Part shown: positions 36,033 through 48,211 of the stretch, piece by piece
How the letters are laid out: each line of letters opens with the position of its first letter
How positions within the stretch are numbered: position 1 is the stretch's first letter
Assembly: GCA_029817715.1 (NCBI GenBank)
Contig: JARUPY010000474.1
Span: forward strand, 6,696,001 to 6,760,000
Direction: 5' to 3'
Source of the DNA: Melastoma dodecandrum
Taxonomy: Eukaryota; Streptophyta; Magnoliopsida; Myrtales; Melastomataceae
DNA length: 64,000 bases
Notes under the pieces: generated by a model
Told to the model about the DNA's origin: nothing
What the model saw: only the letters and a program-made list of their open reading frames with translations
Databases searched by the model: none
Translations under genes and position numbers: made by a program

Positions 36033-37007
36033 ATGAGGTGTAAGAAGCATCCCGGCGACCCCAGCGGCGACACCGGAGTCTGCGCCTCCTGCCTCCGTGA
36101 ACGCCTATTCGTCCTCATCACCACCCAGTCCCAATCCCAGTCCCAGGCCGAGCTCCATGATCTCACCCTCCATCCCCCCGACGATGATTGCCAGAGGCAT
36201 TCCCTGCCTCCCATCCCCCGGCCCCAGCTGTTACTGCCTTGTTCCGTCTCCCCCACCGTCGTCAAACGCCACAGGAAATCTTCTTCCTACTGCGATCAGC
36301 CCGTCCACCTCCCGCACCGCCCCCGCCGCCCATTCTTCGGCACGCCCCAGGTTGGTCCTACCTTCTCCAGCAACCCCGTCTACGAGCCAAGCGATTTCGT
36401 CCCCGTGAGGAAACCCTCGAGGTTCTCCCTTCTCCTCGGGTTCCTCCCTGGTAACAGATCCGATAGGGTCAGGGGTGCCGTGCTACATAATCCCGACCCG
36501 ACCTCTCAACCCTCCCCGTCGTCCTCGATCTTTGCCTTCTGGAGGAAGAAGCAGTCCCGAGCCTCTTCCTCGACCGCAGCCAGTTCTGCCTCGGCTTTCC
36601 GGAGGAAGCGCACCACTGTGGTCTCCAACCGAGGAATGTCCCCGGCCGGAGCGTCGGACCACGAGGAAGACAGGGAAGTCGACGGCTACGCCTCCGAGGA
36701 CTATCCGAACTCGTGGAGGAGGTCGCCGGGGCCGTTCACACCCATGACAACGGCGAGGAGGAAGACGACGAACACGCCTCACCCGAGGAACCTCCCTGGA
36801 TTCGTGTTCTGCCTCAGCCCGATGGTGAGGGCCAGCCCGAGCGGGAACCGGGGGAAGAAGGCGTGCGTGGGTGCGGCGGAGGTCGGGTTGTCTGGCGAGG
36901 TCAGGGTGGCGCCGGCGAAGGGACGGAGACAGTCCGTCGACGCGGCGTTAAGCAAGAACAGGTCGAGGAAGCTGGCCGATATCGGGAGAGGGGCTCACAA
37001 CCGTTGA
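36033..37007 (+). CDS. Intronless Cys/His-motif protein, OCTOPUS/DUF740-like N-terminus (324 aa)
   Basis: I chose the second ATG (36033) over 36012 because MRCKKHP begins the conserved block. Residues 1-29 contain C3-x2-H6-x10-C17-x2-C20 with VCASCLRERLFVLI, the signature at the N-terminus of the OCTOPUS-like (DUF740) plant proteins, where it resembles a zinc-binding knuckle. The middle is Ser/Pro/Arg-rich and largely disordered, with KSSSYCD, FFGTPQVGP and FAFWRKK patches and an acidic segment (about residues 205-225). The C-terminus has a conserved-looking block GFVFCLSPMVRASPSG and ends SRKLADIGRGAHNR. No signal peptide or membrane segment is seen. It is much shorter than true OCTOPUS proteins, so it may be a separate small family. 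OCTOPUS acts in phloem membrane polarity; that function cannot be assumed here. Confidence 0.82.
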   Translation: MRCKKHPGDPSGDTGVCASCLRERLFVLITTQSQSQSQAELHDLTLHPPDDDCQRHSLPPIPRPQLLLPCSVSPTVVKRHRKSSSYCDQPVHLPHRPRRPFFGTPQVGPTFSSNPVYEPSDFVPVRKPSRFSLLLGFLPGNRSDRVRGAVLHNPDPTSQPSPSSSIFAFWRKKQSRASSSTAASSASAFRRKRTTVVSNRGMSPAGASDHEEDREVDGYASEDYPNSWRRSPGPFTPMTTARRKTTNTPHPRNLPGFVFCLSPMVRASPSGNRGKKACVGAAEVGLSGEVRVAPAKGRRQSVDAALSKNRSRKLADIGRGAHNR

Positions 37008-40000
37008 TTCGGGGCGGTCACAGTTAACGTTGACTCGTAATCGTACGGTGCAGATGACGACACGGAGTACACCCATCCCCCATCCCCCTCCATATTTTTT
37101 TTTTTAAAAAGCAAATCAAAATCAAAAGCAAGATTAAATTACGAGACTTCGCCATTTTTCTTGTTTTTTCTTCTCGTTTTACTTATATTTTTTTTCGACG
37201 GGAGAACATCACTAGTTAGTAATAATATCATATATATATAAAGTGTGGGTTTGTCTTATCTTCAGAGAGGGTGTTTATAAGTAATTGCGAGTAGAATAAA
37301 ACTGTGGGGGCTCAATCCAAATTAACATTTAAAACTATAGCATAATAAAATACATTAAATGTTTTGATATTTAAAAATACAGTGTCCCTTGTCTTATATG
37401 TTGATATATTCTAATGCTTTACATTTGAAAATGACCTTTTTTGTTTATACGGGGGGGAGATGAGAGTAAGAAAGAGCATCATGGTATTTTATCTAGTATT
37501 TGTTTCTGTTTCGTGTTATTTCAACTCTATTTAAAATTTTCTCGTTTTTACATATAAAATTATAGTCATAAAAATTTGAAATTTTCTCTCGAAGGGAATC
37601 AAACACACCGCCAATGTCCATAATCAGGGGGTGTGGTGGACAAGCAAAACCCTAATACAGATACACTCGAGAAAACTCCTTTTATCCATGTTTTAATAGG
37701 AAGTTTTTCGCCTCTGGGAACTCAATTTTATAAGATGTATTTGACAAAATATGCAAAAACCTTTTTTTCGTTTGTTACACGATTATATCACTATCCACTT
37801 TTTCTATAATTTAAAGTGAACGATGTTAGTCTAATTATTGATGTAGAATTAACGAAATCCTACTAATGATAATTTTACCGGGAAATAAAAAAAAGTAAAT
37901 GTTTATATCTTCAACTTAAGTCAAAATTTAAATTCTATTAACTTTTTTTGTTATATAATTATGTCACAAACTTTGAATTCTACACTTTGTTCGGCCCAAG
38001 TGAACGGAGTTCGACAAATCGGTCGCATAGATTTGACGGAAGCCAGCGTGACTTCTTCTACGTATCATATTGGAAAAAAACAAGCATTGGGGAAGAGATT
38101 TCTCTTATCCAAATCGAAAAAAAAAACTTAATTGAAGCTGGGAGCCAATTATATATCCCGTTGATAAAGTTAAATCATAACTAAGTTTAAAAGTATTGCT
38201 TCGATTTGAAAAAAAAAAATCCCCTCCATATTAATTCATTGTTGTTTCGGGATATGATAGCCAATGTTAAAGACTTCGTTAACTCCACGTAGGCAAACAT
38301 CTCCACTTAAAAATGTAAAAGAAGTAGATTAGTAATAAATAAGAAGTCGACGGAATAGAAAGTTTTTCTAAAGTTTCTAGTATCCACGCATTTTCTTTAA
38401 AATTAAAGTGCGTGTAGAAGCTTTTTGGACCACTAAACAATCAAGAGTTTTTTTTTTATAAAATTAAATTACAAGGAAAAAAATCGGGGTCAAGTCAATT
38501 CCAGTCTCAATGCCTTTTTTTTTTTTTTTTTGCTTTTTCTTCAGTTTTCTTTTCTGTTATTGTTTTCAATATATGTGATGCGTACGGAATAAAAAAGACC
38601 AAGGTCTAGTCCAGTCCTGATTGAACATCAATCACGCTGTTCCACCAGGCCAACCCCACAACAGAAGTCCCGATTTCATAATATTCATAATCATGCCCCC
38701 CCCCCCCGATATGGAAGCGTCTAACATAGAGTGAGAGGAGGTCATGTACAAAATTTTTGTCTGTTTAGATATATATACATGTATAAATAAATTAGTTATA
38801 AGACGTTAGTCGCTTCCCCCAAAATAATTATAATAATAACTTTCATGATTAAATTTTGCTTTTTTGGTTTTAAGCAGGTTATTTTTTTTTTCTTTTTCCC
38901 ATAAAAGATTGGATATGATTCGGGACTTCATTTTACTCTTACAGTTGGTTTATTAAGTGAAAAATGACAAAGATCCATCCATCCATCCATCATCACGCAG
39001 TAAAAGAAAGCAAATAAGAAAGAAGAAGAAGAGCATGTAGATTAAGTAACCTATCGAGTTCAATCATTCATTTTAGTAAAAAGTTGTTATTGGGTCTTTG
39101 GTGAGTGGGTGGGTGGAAGAAGAAGAAGAAGAAGAAGAAGAAGAGACTTGTTTTGCTTTGCTTTGAAGCCAAGAAGAAGATCAATAATACTCTTCTGAAA
39201 AAAAAAAAAAACAAAACCTAAAAAGCCTGAAATAGCATAGCAATGCATCTTGTCATCCATCATCTGCAACACCAAACCAAGCATCAAATCATCCTACTTC
39301 ATCATTTTAAACCCATCATTAATAAAACCTCTCCTATTTCTTAAGATGTTTTAACATTCGCCTTTAACATAACCAAAAGCATCTAGAAGGATGCTTCTTC
39401 ATTTTGATCCCGGAAAGAAACCGAGCCGAGCCGCACAAGGAAGTCAGCTCTTGTTTTGCGAAATTACAAATGGAACAAATTTTTTGACTCAAAGAACTAA
39501 TAAACGGATGAAGTTTCCGTTGAATCTCTAACTACGACGAGGCACACGTCCTAGTCTATTGGAAAGTTCTTGAATGGCACATACGTTTTCAGAGAAAGTG
39601 AAAGCTGGGTTGTCGGATGTAGAAAGTTTGCTGACCGAAAAAAAATAATATTATACATGAAGGTAGGAACAAACAAAACATCGGTTAGAATAAGCAAGGA
39701 AGAAATGGCCACGTTATTTACCTAATTGGTCAGAATAGTACTATTGTTTGGAAGTGTTTGTAAAGTCGTCGACGTCCTAAAAGATTGTATTATTAGGTGA
39801 AAGCGTGACATACTTTATATTTTATTTTCAACACTCACATCATGCTTAATCAAGTTGGGTATTTGGTTATTTTTTTTGTTCCCTCGTTCGAGTGTTAACG
39901 GCCTTCTTTGGCCATGTCTTTTACTACTGAAATGGCTATAGAGAAATTAGCTTACGTGGGAACGATAACACCTTTTAAGAGAAAGTTGTTGTCTTATATA

Positions 40001-40262
40001 ATTTCTTCGTGGCTTTCTTCCATAAGTTTCTATAGATCTTGCGAAAGGAAAATGCTCACCATTTAACAAGTCCATTACTCGAAGTGCGCACCGTCGAAGA
40101 TAGGGATTTGATTGGGCGAAAAGGCGAAGAACATGATGCCAGCGGACGCAAAAATGATCTTCGACAATTTGATACCAAACTTTTTTGAGTTATGTGTGAA
40201 GGGATTTGATAGGAATAATGAAGGTGCGAACAGAACTAATGTTCTTTAATGTCGAGAAACCT
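37008..40262. other. AT-rich intergenic region
   Basis: No recognisable gene. It contains poly-T/poly-A runs, a C-run near 38696-38707, (CATC)n near 38973-38992 and (AAG)n at 39117-39144. Translations of the longer frames are low-complexity. I see no tRNA cloverleaf or LTR structure. Confidence 0.45.
39117..39144. repeat. (AAG)n microsatellite
   Basis: Nine consecutive AGA/AAG units in AT-rich intergenic DNA. Confidence 0.9.
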
Positions 40263-40265
40263 TCT

Positions 40266-41695
40266 CACTACAACAAATATGAGCTATTTAGACAAATTCT
40301 TTTTTGACAAAAAAACTTTTGTATCTATAAATACATTTTTAGTGGTAAAATTGGTTTTTGTCATAAAGAATAGAAGCTAATGAGGAAAGGAGACCAATAT
40401 GTTTCGTCAATACATCTTTTCACAAAATAATTTAATTAGGGACTATTTCAAATAACTTGTAGCTATAAACATTGATAAATGAGAAATCGAATAAAAAAAG
40501 AAATAAATAAGATTTTTATAATATTTTTATTATGCGTTTGTTACACTATTTAAATATTTTTTTAATATATTAATTATGTTTAATTGTTTCGAATTGAAAG
40601 CATGAGAAAAAATTTACTTTAAATGACGTGTCATTAAATAAATTTTAATAATAAAATATCAAAGAAATATTTTATAAATTTTTGTATTTTCAATTTTAAA
40701 TATTAGTGAGCAAAAATAAGATTTGGTTTTTACGAATAATATTTATAGAAAAATGAGATAAAAATAATTTCAAAGCTCACCAAAAAATCAAATTCAAATT
40801 AAAATATGTAAATAAATCGTTAAAAACTCTCCACTACCCCACTAACTCATCTTCTTCCCATATTTTCTCTGACAACATTCGATTATCATTTCCCTTTCTC
40901 TTTTAAATCACTTTTCATCTTTTTTCTACAGCCGATTGCTTTCAAGATCTTTGATTGTTATTATTCCCTATTTCATTTATTTCTCACTGTGTTAATTTGT
41001 TTACAATTGAAAGGATGTTGTTTTTTAATTTTGTTTCTATTGTAATTGCAGGCAAATCAAGGATGCACTTCAAGTAGTGAACATCAACAATGGAGTACAA
41101 GAGCAAAACGGAATTCGTCGAACATAAGATGTAGAGTTGAGTTGCAGAAATCATAGAGGAGGTAAATGCCCCGGTGGAGTCAAGTTGCAGAAACCGATAG
41201 AGGAGGGAGATGCTCTGGTGGAGTCAAAGCAACAAAGCTAACCAGATAAAGATTATTTTTCTTTAGATTTTTTCTTTCTCTTGAATTTATTATCATTTTT
41301 AGGTTTGTTGTTATTTGTATTTCCACAATCGAGTAATAGATTTTTATGAAATTTATGTTTTCCCATGCTAACAAAATTAACAAAAACAAGAAGTCTATTT
41401 CAAAAATATTTAATATTTGTGAAAATTAAATTTCGAAAATAATTAAATGAATAAAAAATAATTTCATTTATATATAAATAATTACAAATCAAATACCTAT
41501 TACAACAAATTTATTTGTCACAATTAAAAATTTTTATTTTGATAAATATAACTTTTGTCACAGTATATGTAATAGGACGACATTATCCCCCAAAACACGG
41601 TGACGATTATTTTTGTCTCGTTACTTTTATTAGGATAAATATTGTATGTATAGCGACGAAACTTTTTATCACCGTTTGCTAAAGATGTTGTAGTG
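40266..41695. mobile_element. Non-autonomous CACTA (CMC) DNA transposon, 1430 bp
   Basis: The left end is CACTACAACAAAT. The right end is the inverse, ...TTGTTGTAGTG class (ATGTTGTAGTG). A perfect terminal match of CACTACAACA is flanked by the 3-bp target duplication TCT at 40263-40265 and 41696-41698. CACTA termini with 3-bp duplications define the En/Spm superfamily. The body is AT-rich with no transposase, so it depends on another element for movement. Internally it has a 43-bp tandem duplication (41141-41183, 41184-41226). The sequence near 41499 (TTACAACAAAT) resembles the terminus and may be a subterminal repeat. Confidence 0.88.
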
Positions 41696-41698
41696 TCT

Positions 41699-42261
41699 TT
41701 AGGAGTGTGGAAGCCTTTTGTAGAGCTATTGCTCCTACAAAGATTAGATATTTGATGAAGTTGAAGTGCATAAGCTGCGAAAATAATTTATTAAATGAAC
41801 ATTCTATCTATTTATAGGGAGGAATAGAACATTCTAGTACATAAGCTATCCAAATACATTGAACTTATTAAATGAAACCTTCTATCTTCAAGGGATTTCA
41901 CAACTCTTCATTTCCTTGTTTAATACTCCATTTAATTTGGTACCTTTAATGTTCCACTACCTTGAAATCAGAAATTACTTTCAACGGAAAGATGAATCAA
42001 AACCGTTGGTACATGATGAATGGAGAAAAGCATGCCCAAGGAACTGCATGTGAACTGAGGATAAATGACAAATCCTGATATTAAGAAATTGAATGGCTTT
42101 GGGCATCGGCCAACACCTTAAAAAAAAGCTAGCATACCATTAGAATTCTCAGTTTGCAATTGATGTAAAATAAAAGTACCGAGTATACTATCATGGCAGC
42201 CAAAGAGCATCATTCTAAATAACTATTGAAGATTATTGCTATAATATATTGGTGGTTTGTA
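41699..42261. other. Intergenic, unassigned
   Basis: AT-rich sequence between the CACTA element and the nested insertion block, with no gene or repeat recognised. Confidence 0.4.
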
Positions 42262-43240
42262 CTGTTAGAATTCTGGTTTTAAAAATAATTTATGAAATAT
42301 TATCAAAGTTTCAAAAATATTAATTACTTTTTATAAATAAAATATTTAATTTACCATCATTAAGACGAGTATTGAAAGTCCATTTTCCAATTTATAAAAA
42401 AGATCGGTTTTTAAATCCACGCCCAAATTAGGAGAAAGGCGGGTTTACAAAACCCGTCTTTCCCATCCTTTAATTGTTTTTACCTTTTCATCCCTATCTA
42501 ACTCTCCACCACCACACCCTTCCCCCATCTCTCTCATCCGCTCATTTGTCCTTTTCCCAATCAGTTCCCCTTTTCCCAATCCCTTCCCCCAACGGCCCCT
42601 CTCCCCATCTCTCCCTTCCCCTCTTCGGTACTCTCTTCCCCCACCCCCCCAACTCCCTACGCCCCTTTCCCCTTCTCTATCTTTCTCGTCTCTCCTTTGT
42701 TGGATCGTTCAGGAACACTAAGAGGGGGGTGAATTAGTGTTTATAACTTTTTCGCCCCTTTCTCAGTGTAAGCAGAAGCGTACTGTAACTCAGTAGAGCG
42801 TTTCTCAGATTGAGAACTGCTTCGCTGACACCGTTACGATTTTGTCGAGTAGGTTTTCGTACGAGTGTTGCGCGATCGTAATGGACACAGCGATTTATAG
42901 TGGTTCGGCCTTAATCGACCTACGTCCACTTTCCACCAACAAGGTGATTCCACTATATAATATAATGGGTGCAAAGAGCCCTTGCACTAGGCGTTTGGTT
43001 CTCACAAAGTGAGATTTAGAATCCCGTACAATTGATGATCATTCCTGGCAACGGTCAGCTCCTCACACAGTGGACGTCTTCTCGTTTCCAGCAGAATGAT
43101 GCTTTTCCTCAGTAGTTGGTAGCTCAATGGATTCCACACAGAACGTTATTGCTTAGATGTAAGCCTGTCTATCAAAGCACACAGACAACATTATGTTAGA
43201 GATTAAATCCTCAGATAATAATCCTTACAGTGACAGAAAG

Positions 43241-46200
43241 GCGTGGCACAAAGGCGTTTTCTTCCCCTCGGGCGAGGCGTGGCACAAAGGCGTCGCCTTT
43301 TCTCGCCTTTCTCGCCTTTTTCTCAGACGACAGGCAACGGAAAGGCGAGCCTTTTGTTCGCAAATCAATTGAAATAGACTAGGACCTGTTTGTAAGACAT
43401 TTAAAAATCTAAGGTTCAAATAAATAAAATGACAAAAAAAATCAAAAAACCTACTTTCTGTCTCCGATTCCCCACCTTCGTTTCCCACCTCCGTTTCCCA
43501 CCTCTGCTTCCCCTCCCCTCCTCCACCTCTCCTCCCTGTCTCGGTCAAATTTTGGAAGCTCAAGACAAGAGACAGCATCGAAGACAAGAGACAGCATCGA
43601 TCAAGCCCTCGACAACACCAGGTACCCTAAAATCGCCGCCGAAGTCCGGGTATTAGTGGTTGTTCCTCTACCGCTGGGACTGCTGCCCTGCCTCCCCCGG
43701 TATCTTCAAATCCGCCTCAGATTGGTGGACAGGAAAGACTTGCCACACATTTTGCGGCCATTATGAGTATGTGAATTGCTGCTGGTCTGGTACAGTTCAC
43801 AAGATCAGGTATAAATGGTCATTATGCGAGATAGTTTCTCAGAAATCCTTCATTTTGATCTGCTAAACTATCCGATTCAGTTTGCTTTTACTGTAAATGG
43901 CAAATTTTACTACAGACTGTCTTTTTAGTCCCGTCTCTTATTCTTTTGGAGCTTTGTGCAAATAGTTCTATAGCTAGGGCAGGCCCATTCAACGGCTGGA
44001 GTTTTATTTCCCTACCTAGTTATGAAAATCATTTGATCCATATCATCACCTGCAGGAGTTATATACAGGCGGTAACGATCGGCAAATCCTTGTGTGGTCT
44101 CCACCAGTAACCCAAGTGGTACAACAGAAGTCCTTGAACATGTCTACTTCAAATTCAAACCGAAAGGATCCCGCATGGTGTCATGGAACTCTACCAAATG
44201 CTAATGACACGAATAAAGTGAAGTGCAATTATTGCGGGAAAGTTACAAATGGTGGAATAAGTCGATTCAAAAAACACCTTGTTGGAGGTTATAAAGAAGT
44301 GAAGGCTTGTCGAGATTGCCCTCCTCCTGTTGTGGAAGAGTTGATGGAGTACATGATCAATAAGAAGGAAGCCAAGCGCAAAATGGATGCAATTCCGCAT
44401 TCAGATAAATTAGAAGATGAAGGAATGTTCAATGCTTCGAGTCATGCTGCATCAAATCGCACTAATGAATCTAGCTCAAGTGCAAAAAAATCAAGAGGCC
44501 CTATTGATTATTTCTATCGTGAGTGTCAAGATCAGGGTGATGATGTTGCCATTCAGAAAAAGAAACAAGACTCGAAGGAGCTTGATGCGTACTGAAAGAA
44601 GATGAGAGATGACGCAGTTCAGGCATGGTGTAGGTGGATGTATGATGCTGGAATTCTTTTTAATGCCGTCTACTATGATAGTTTCACCACTATGATACAT
44701 GCAATTGGAGACTATGGGAGAAATATGAAGCCTCCTTCCTATCATGAGGTTAGAGTTACCTATTTAAATAAGGAAGTGGAACAGACAAAGGAGCTGATGA
44801 AAGGTAACATTGAAGAAAAGGAGAAGTATGGTTGTAGTTTGATGATAGATGGATGGAAAGATAGAAAAGGTAGATCTCTAATAAACTTTTTGATGAACAC
44901 TCCGAAAGGAAGCATGTTTATGAAATCGATGGATGCATCAAGCTTTGCTCACACCAGCAAAAACACGATTTGCTACAGCGTTTCTAACATTGAAGAGGTT
45001 CTTGGATCAAAGGGCAAATTTGAAGAAGATGTTTACATCCGATAAGTGGAATGCCACGAAGGTTTCAAAAGAGGCATTGGGGAAAAGAATGGAGCGGATC
45101 ATATTGTCTACTACCTTTTGGAATAATGTGAGATATGCGGTGAAGGTTGCTGGTCCCTTAGTGCATGTGCTTCGATTGGTTGATGGTGAGAAAAGACCAG
45201 CCATGGGATACATTTATGAGGTAATGGATCGAGCAAAGGAGGAAATCGCTGCATCTTTCTCTCACCAAGAAGAAAAATATCGACAAGTGTTTCAAATCAT
45301 CGATACTCGATGGAATGTTCAGCTCCATAGACCTCTTCATGCAGCAGGCCATTTCCTCAATCCTCAATTCTTTTATTCAAATCCGAATATATTACAAGAT
45401 GAAGAGATCATGACAGGATTTCATCATGCGATTCAACGACTGGTGAGGGATTTTAAAGTTCAAGATGCCATTTGTAGTGAAATGGATGTGTATTCCAGGG
45501 CTGAACGGATGTTTGGAATTCCTACTGCTATCAGACACCGAACTTGCGAACTAAAATCACCAGGTTACATTCTTTTCGAAAACTTCTCATAACTGATTTC
45601 TCATTACTTATATTTTGCTACTTTATCATTTTACAGCTCAGTGGTGGTCATCATATCCAAATTTGCAAAAATTTGCTATCAAAGTTCTCAATCTTACATG
45701 TAATTCTTCCGGTTGTGAGAGAAACTGGAGTGTATTTGAGCATGTGAGTAAATTAAATTCTTAGCTTTAGCTCCTTTAACGTAATTTAAAATATTAGATG
45801 TGCTTATGCACATGTTTCTATGTGTGTAGCTTCACTCCAAAAGGGGGAATCGTTTGGACCATGAAAGACCGAGTATGTTGGTTTATGCGAAGTACAATAG
45901 GGCTTTGAGGCGTCGATATCTAATGCGGGAGAATCTTGATCTAATTATCTTACCAGAAGTTGATGGAATTGAAACTTCGGAATGGAAGACAGGAATTATG
46001 GAAGACGAGGATGATGATGAGGAGAACGAACGTGTATTCAGTGATGATGAAGCCTTCACATGGGGTCTTGCTACAAAAGCAAGCGAGGCTAACGAACCGT
46101 TGTATGTCACTAGATCTTCTCAACCCTCAATTACTTTAAAACGGTATGCTGCAGGAAAGGAAAAACAAGTATCGAAGGGAACTTCGGCGGCAAGGATAGA

Positions 46201-46616
46201 AGATGTCGTTGAGCTTCGAGGGAAAAAAAAGGTTGATGTGGCAAATGAAGAGGTTTTTGAAGAATTGGATGAAAATGAGGAGCAAGAGCAAGATCCGGAA
46301 AGCTACAAAAGTTCTAGCGGGGATGATAGTGTGCCTTTATCTGCTTCGGATGATGATGTAGACCTTGTGTAATGTTTGATTAGTATGTTTTGCGTATGAA
46401 CCTTGTTGGTTATGGACTTATGAAATTTCTATATTTCTGAGAATGATGATGATGTAGGTTGATCAACCTTGAATGATGATGATTATGTTATGGATCCATT
46501 TCAACTTTTTATATTTGAAATCATTTCATTATTTTTACGTACATCGCCTTTGTTCAAAAGGCGAGCGCCTTTCGCCTCGCCTCTCGCCTCGCCCCGCCTA
46601 TCGCCATTAACAACTA
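43241..46616 (+). mobile_element. hAT-superfamily transposon, internally deleted, nested in the LTR
   Basis: It encodes a decayed BED-DUF659-hAT-dimerisation transposase on the plus strand. The right end reads inward as TAGTTGTTAATGGCGATAGG followed by repeated AGGCG motifs. The left end is also rich in AAGGCG/GAGGCG motifs but lacks the matching terminus. Together with the ~260 bp missing from the host LTR, this indicates a deletion that removed the left terminus and adjoining LTR. An 8-bp target copy (TGACCACA) may follow the right end, but its partner is lost. The left boundary is inferred from where LTR homology stops. Confidence 0.85.
44140..46372 (+). pseudogene. hAT transposase remnant
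   Basis: Starting at 44140: a BED-type zinc finger (CNYCGK, then RFKKHLVGG; about 44226-44285), linker, and the start of DUF659 (SLMIDGWKDRKGRSLINFL; about 44838-44895). A TGA at 44593-44595 interrupts the frame. After SMDASSF (about 44945) the sequence jumps out of frame directly to PAKTRFATAF, which lies far downstream in intact relatives. A central stretch that includes catalytic residues is therefore gone. Two introns with GT..AG borders precede exons carrying the dimerisation motif CNSSGCERNWSVFEH (about 45700-45745) and, from 45830, LHSKRGNRLDHERPSMLVY. An acidic tail ends at 46372. It cannot encode an active enzyme. Confidence 0.9.
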
Positions 46617-46900
46617 TGACCACAGCCGTGACTCACTGCACTGCACACCCAGTGCCTAGGGTGGAATTTTCTACTCCGGCGGCTTCCACGCAACCTGCTC
46701 TACTATCCGTCCCTAGGCGTTCAAGACTTCTGCACAGCACCCCTGTGCTCGGGAGGACCTCTTTTCACTCCGGCGGCGTTCCCACCTCCTGCTCTACCCC
46801 GTAGGCACGAGACTTCTGGCGCGCACCCGCAAGTGCGTGTCTAACTGCTCAAACTCCGTAGGTACGAGACTTCCCTGCGAAGAGACACGACAAGAACGGC

Positions 46901-46966
46901 TTCTTGCCGATGAGTTAGCAACTGGTTACTGAATTCTTGCCGATGGGTTAGCAACTGGTTACTGAA
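46901..46966. repeat. 33-bp tandem duplication in the 3' LTR
   Basis: TTCTTGCCGATGRGTTAGCA begins at 46901 and 46934. The other LTR has a single copy, near 55921. It arose after insertion of the element. Confidence 0.9.
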
Positions 46967-47839
46967 TTCAGCACAGGTATTCACTTAGTTTCCCTTAGAC
47001 GATTCGCCAGCCGCTCGTTAAACACTTCGAGGATACCTAGTCCCTCTCACGACGATCAAAGGATCTGACCTCAGCCCCTTGACACTCTCACACGCAGCTT
47101 GCAAGAGAAAGAACCAGGAGACACTTAGCACTTTCCGCTCTCCGTCGATGCACAAAGCTCACTTAGACCACTTAGACCACTCAGACCACTCAGACGCACA
47201 AAGGCACTTGGATCTGTCGTCTTTGATCTGATTATAATGGAGAAGGAAGCACAGAAGACGTCCAGGCAATCTTCGAGATTTGTTGGACTCAGTAACGGTC
47301 TGCTGGACTTATCGCTGTGCTATGCAGAGTAAGTACCAACGGTAACTTGCCTCACTTATCTTAATCAAATAAATTATTTCTAATCTTTATAATCTGATCA
47401 TAATCTTATCTTGTCGATTATGATCAATCAACAATATTTGATTAGATATTTCATCCTGTTCCAGCGTAGCATTGCTGTAGGATATCAGAAACATATTTTG
47501 TTTCTAAAAATAAACTTGGAAAGATAATCTCATAATATTTAGTTGCCTAAATCTTTATAATGAGATCATTAAGCCACATTTAAATGAATTTGGACACTCA
47601 GACGAATGTTCTGAGATAACCCAAAATAAAACGTGGGTATTGAAAATTTGTTTCCATATTTTCAATATATATTCGTAATGTCACAGCAACAACTCACTGT
47701 AACATATAACAGTTACCAGCTGTGATTCAGTAACACATTGCTCAAGCTCATCACTAGGGCCAAGCACGTAACTCATGAAATATTACTGCTGACCATCAGT
47801 AACGTGTTGCTTAAGTTCATTATCAAAATCAGGTTAACA

Positions 47840-48211
47840 TTCTCCCCCTTTTTTATGATGACAAAACCTTTCTTAGGGATAGAGCTTGAGTCCAATAATC
47901 TCCTAACTCCCCCTAAGGCTTAGCACTGATTTGTGATTTGTTAAGTTAAGTGCATTTTTTGAAAACTTGGAAAGCTCCCCCTTAACTTATTCTTCTCCCC
48001 CTTGTTGTCTTATCAAAAAGAAAGGATTAAAGCAAAAGATAGTGACATTGCTAGTGCAGCAAAAACATGCTGACACTCAAAACAAGCTGACATAGCAGCA
48101 AAGAGTTATTGCGATCTAGCAAGATCGAACTGTTTCAAAAACAAGAACAAATGAGCAGAGATATCTAAAGATAGAGAGGAGAGTAGCTCAATCCTCAGCA
48201 GAGAGCATGGC
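47840..48211 (-). other. Polypurine tract and 3' untranslated stretch of the SIRE-like element
   Basis: On the minus strand AAAAAAGGGGGAGAA (about 47840-47854) abuts the TG of the 3' LTR, the expected plus-strand priming site. Further short G-rich purine runs occur near 47905, 47980 and 47998. The remaining sequence up to the second ORF is non-coding. Confidence 0.75.

Larger units (their letters stand above)
42698..47839 (-). repeat. 3' LTR of the SIRE-like element, interrupted
   Basis: It aligns with 54839-56843 in two blocks: 42698-43240 and from about 46617 to 47839. Between them lies the hAT insertion, and the segment equivalent to about 55380-55640 of the other LTR is missing. A 33-bp tandem duplication (46901-46933, 46934-46966) is found only in this copy. 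Confidence 0.88.

Noticed and set aside
35487..36265. Two long minus-strand open frames (187 and 184 codons) overlapping the start of the Cys/His-motif gene
   Set aside because: They are antisense shadows in the pyrimidine-rich leader and GC-rich coding start, with repetitive Arg/Gly-rich translations and no family motif. The plus-strand frame has a conserved N-terminus.
36483..36782. Arg/Gly-rich minus-strand frame inside the 36033 gene
   Set aside because: Antisense of a Ser/Pro/Arg-rich coding sequence; open only because of base composition.
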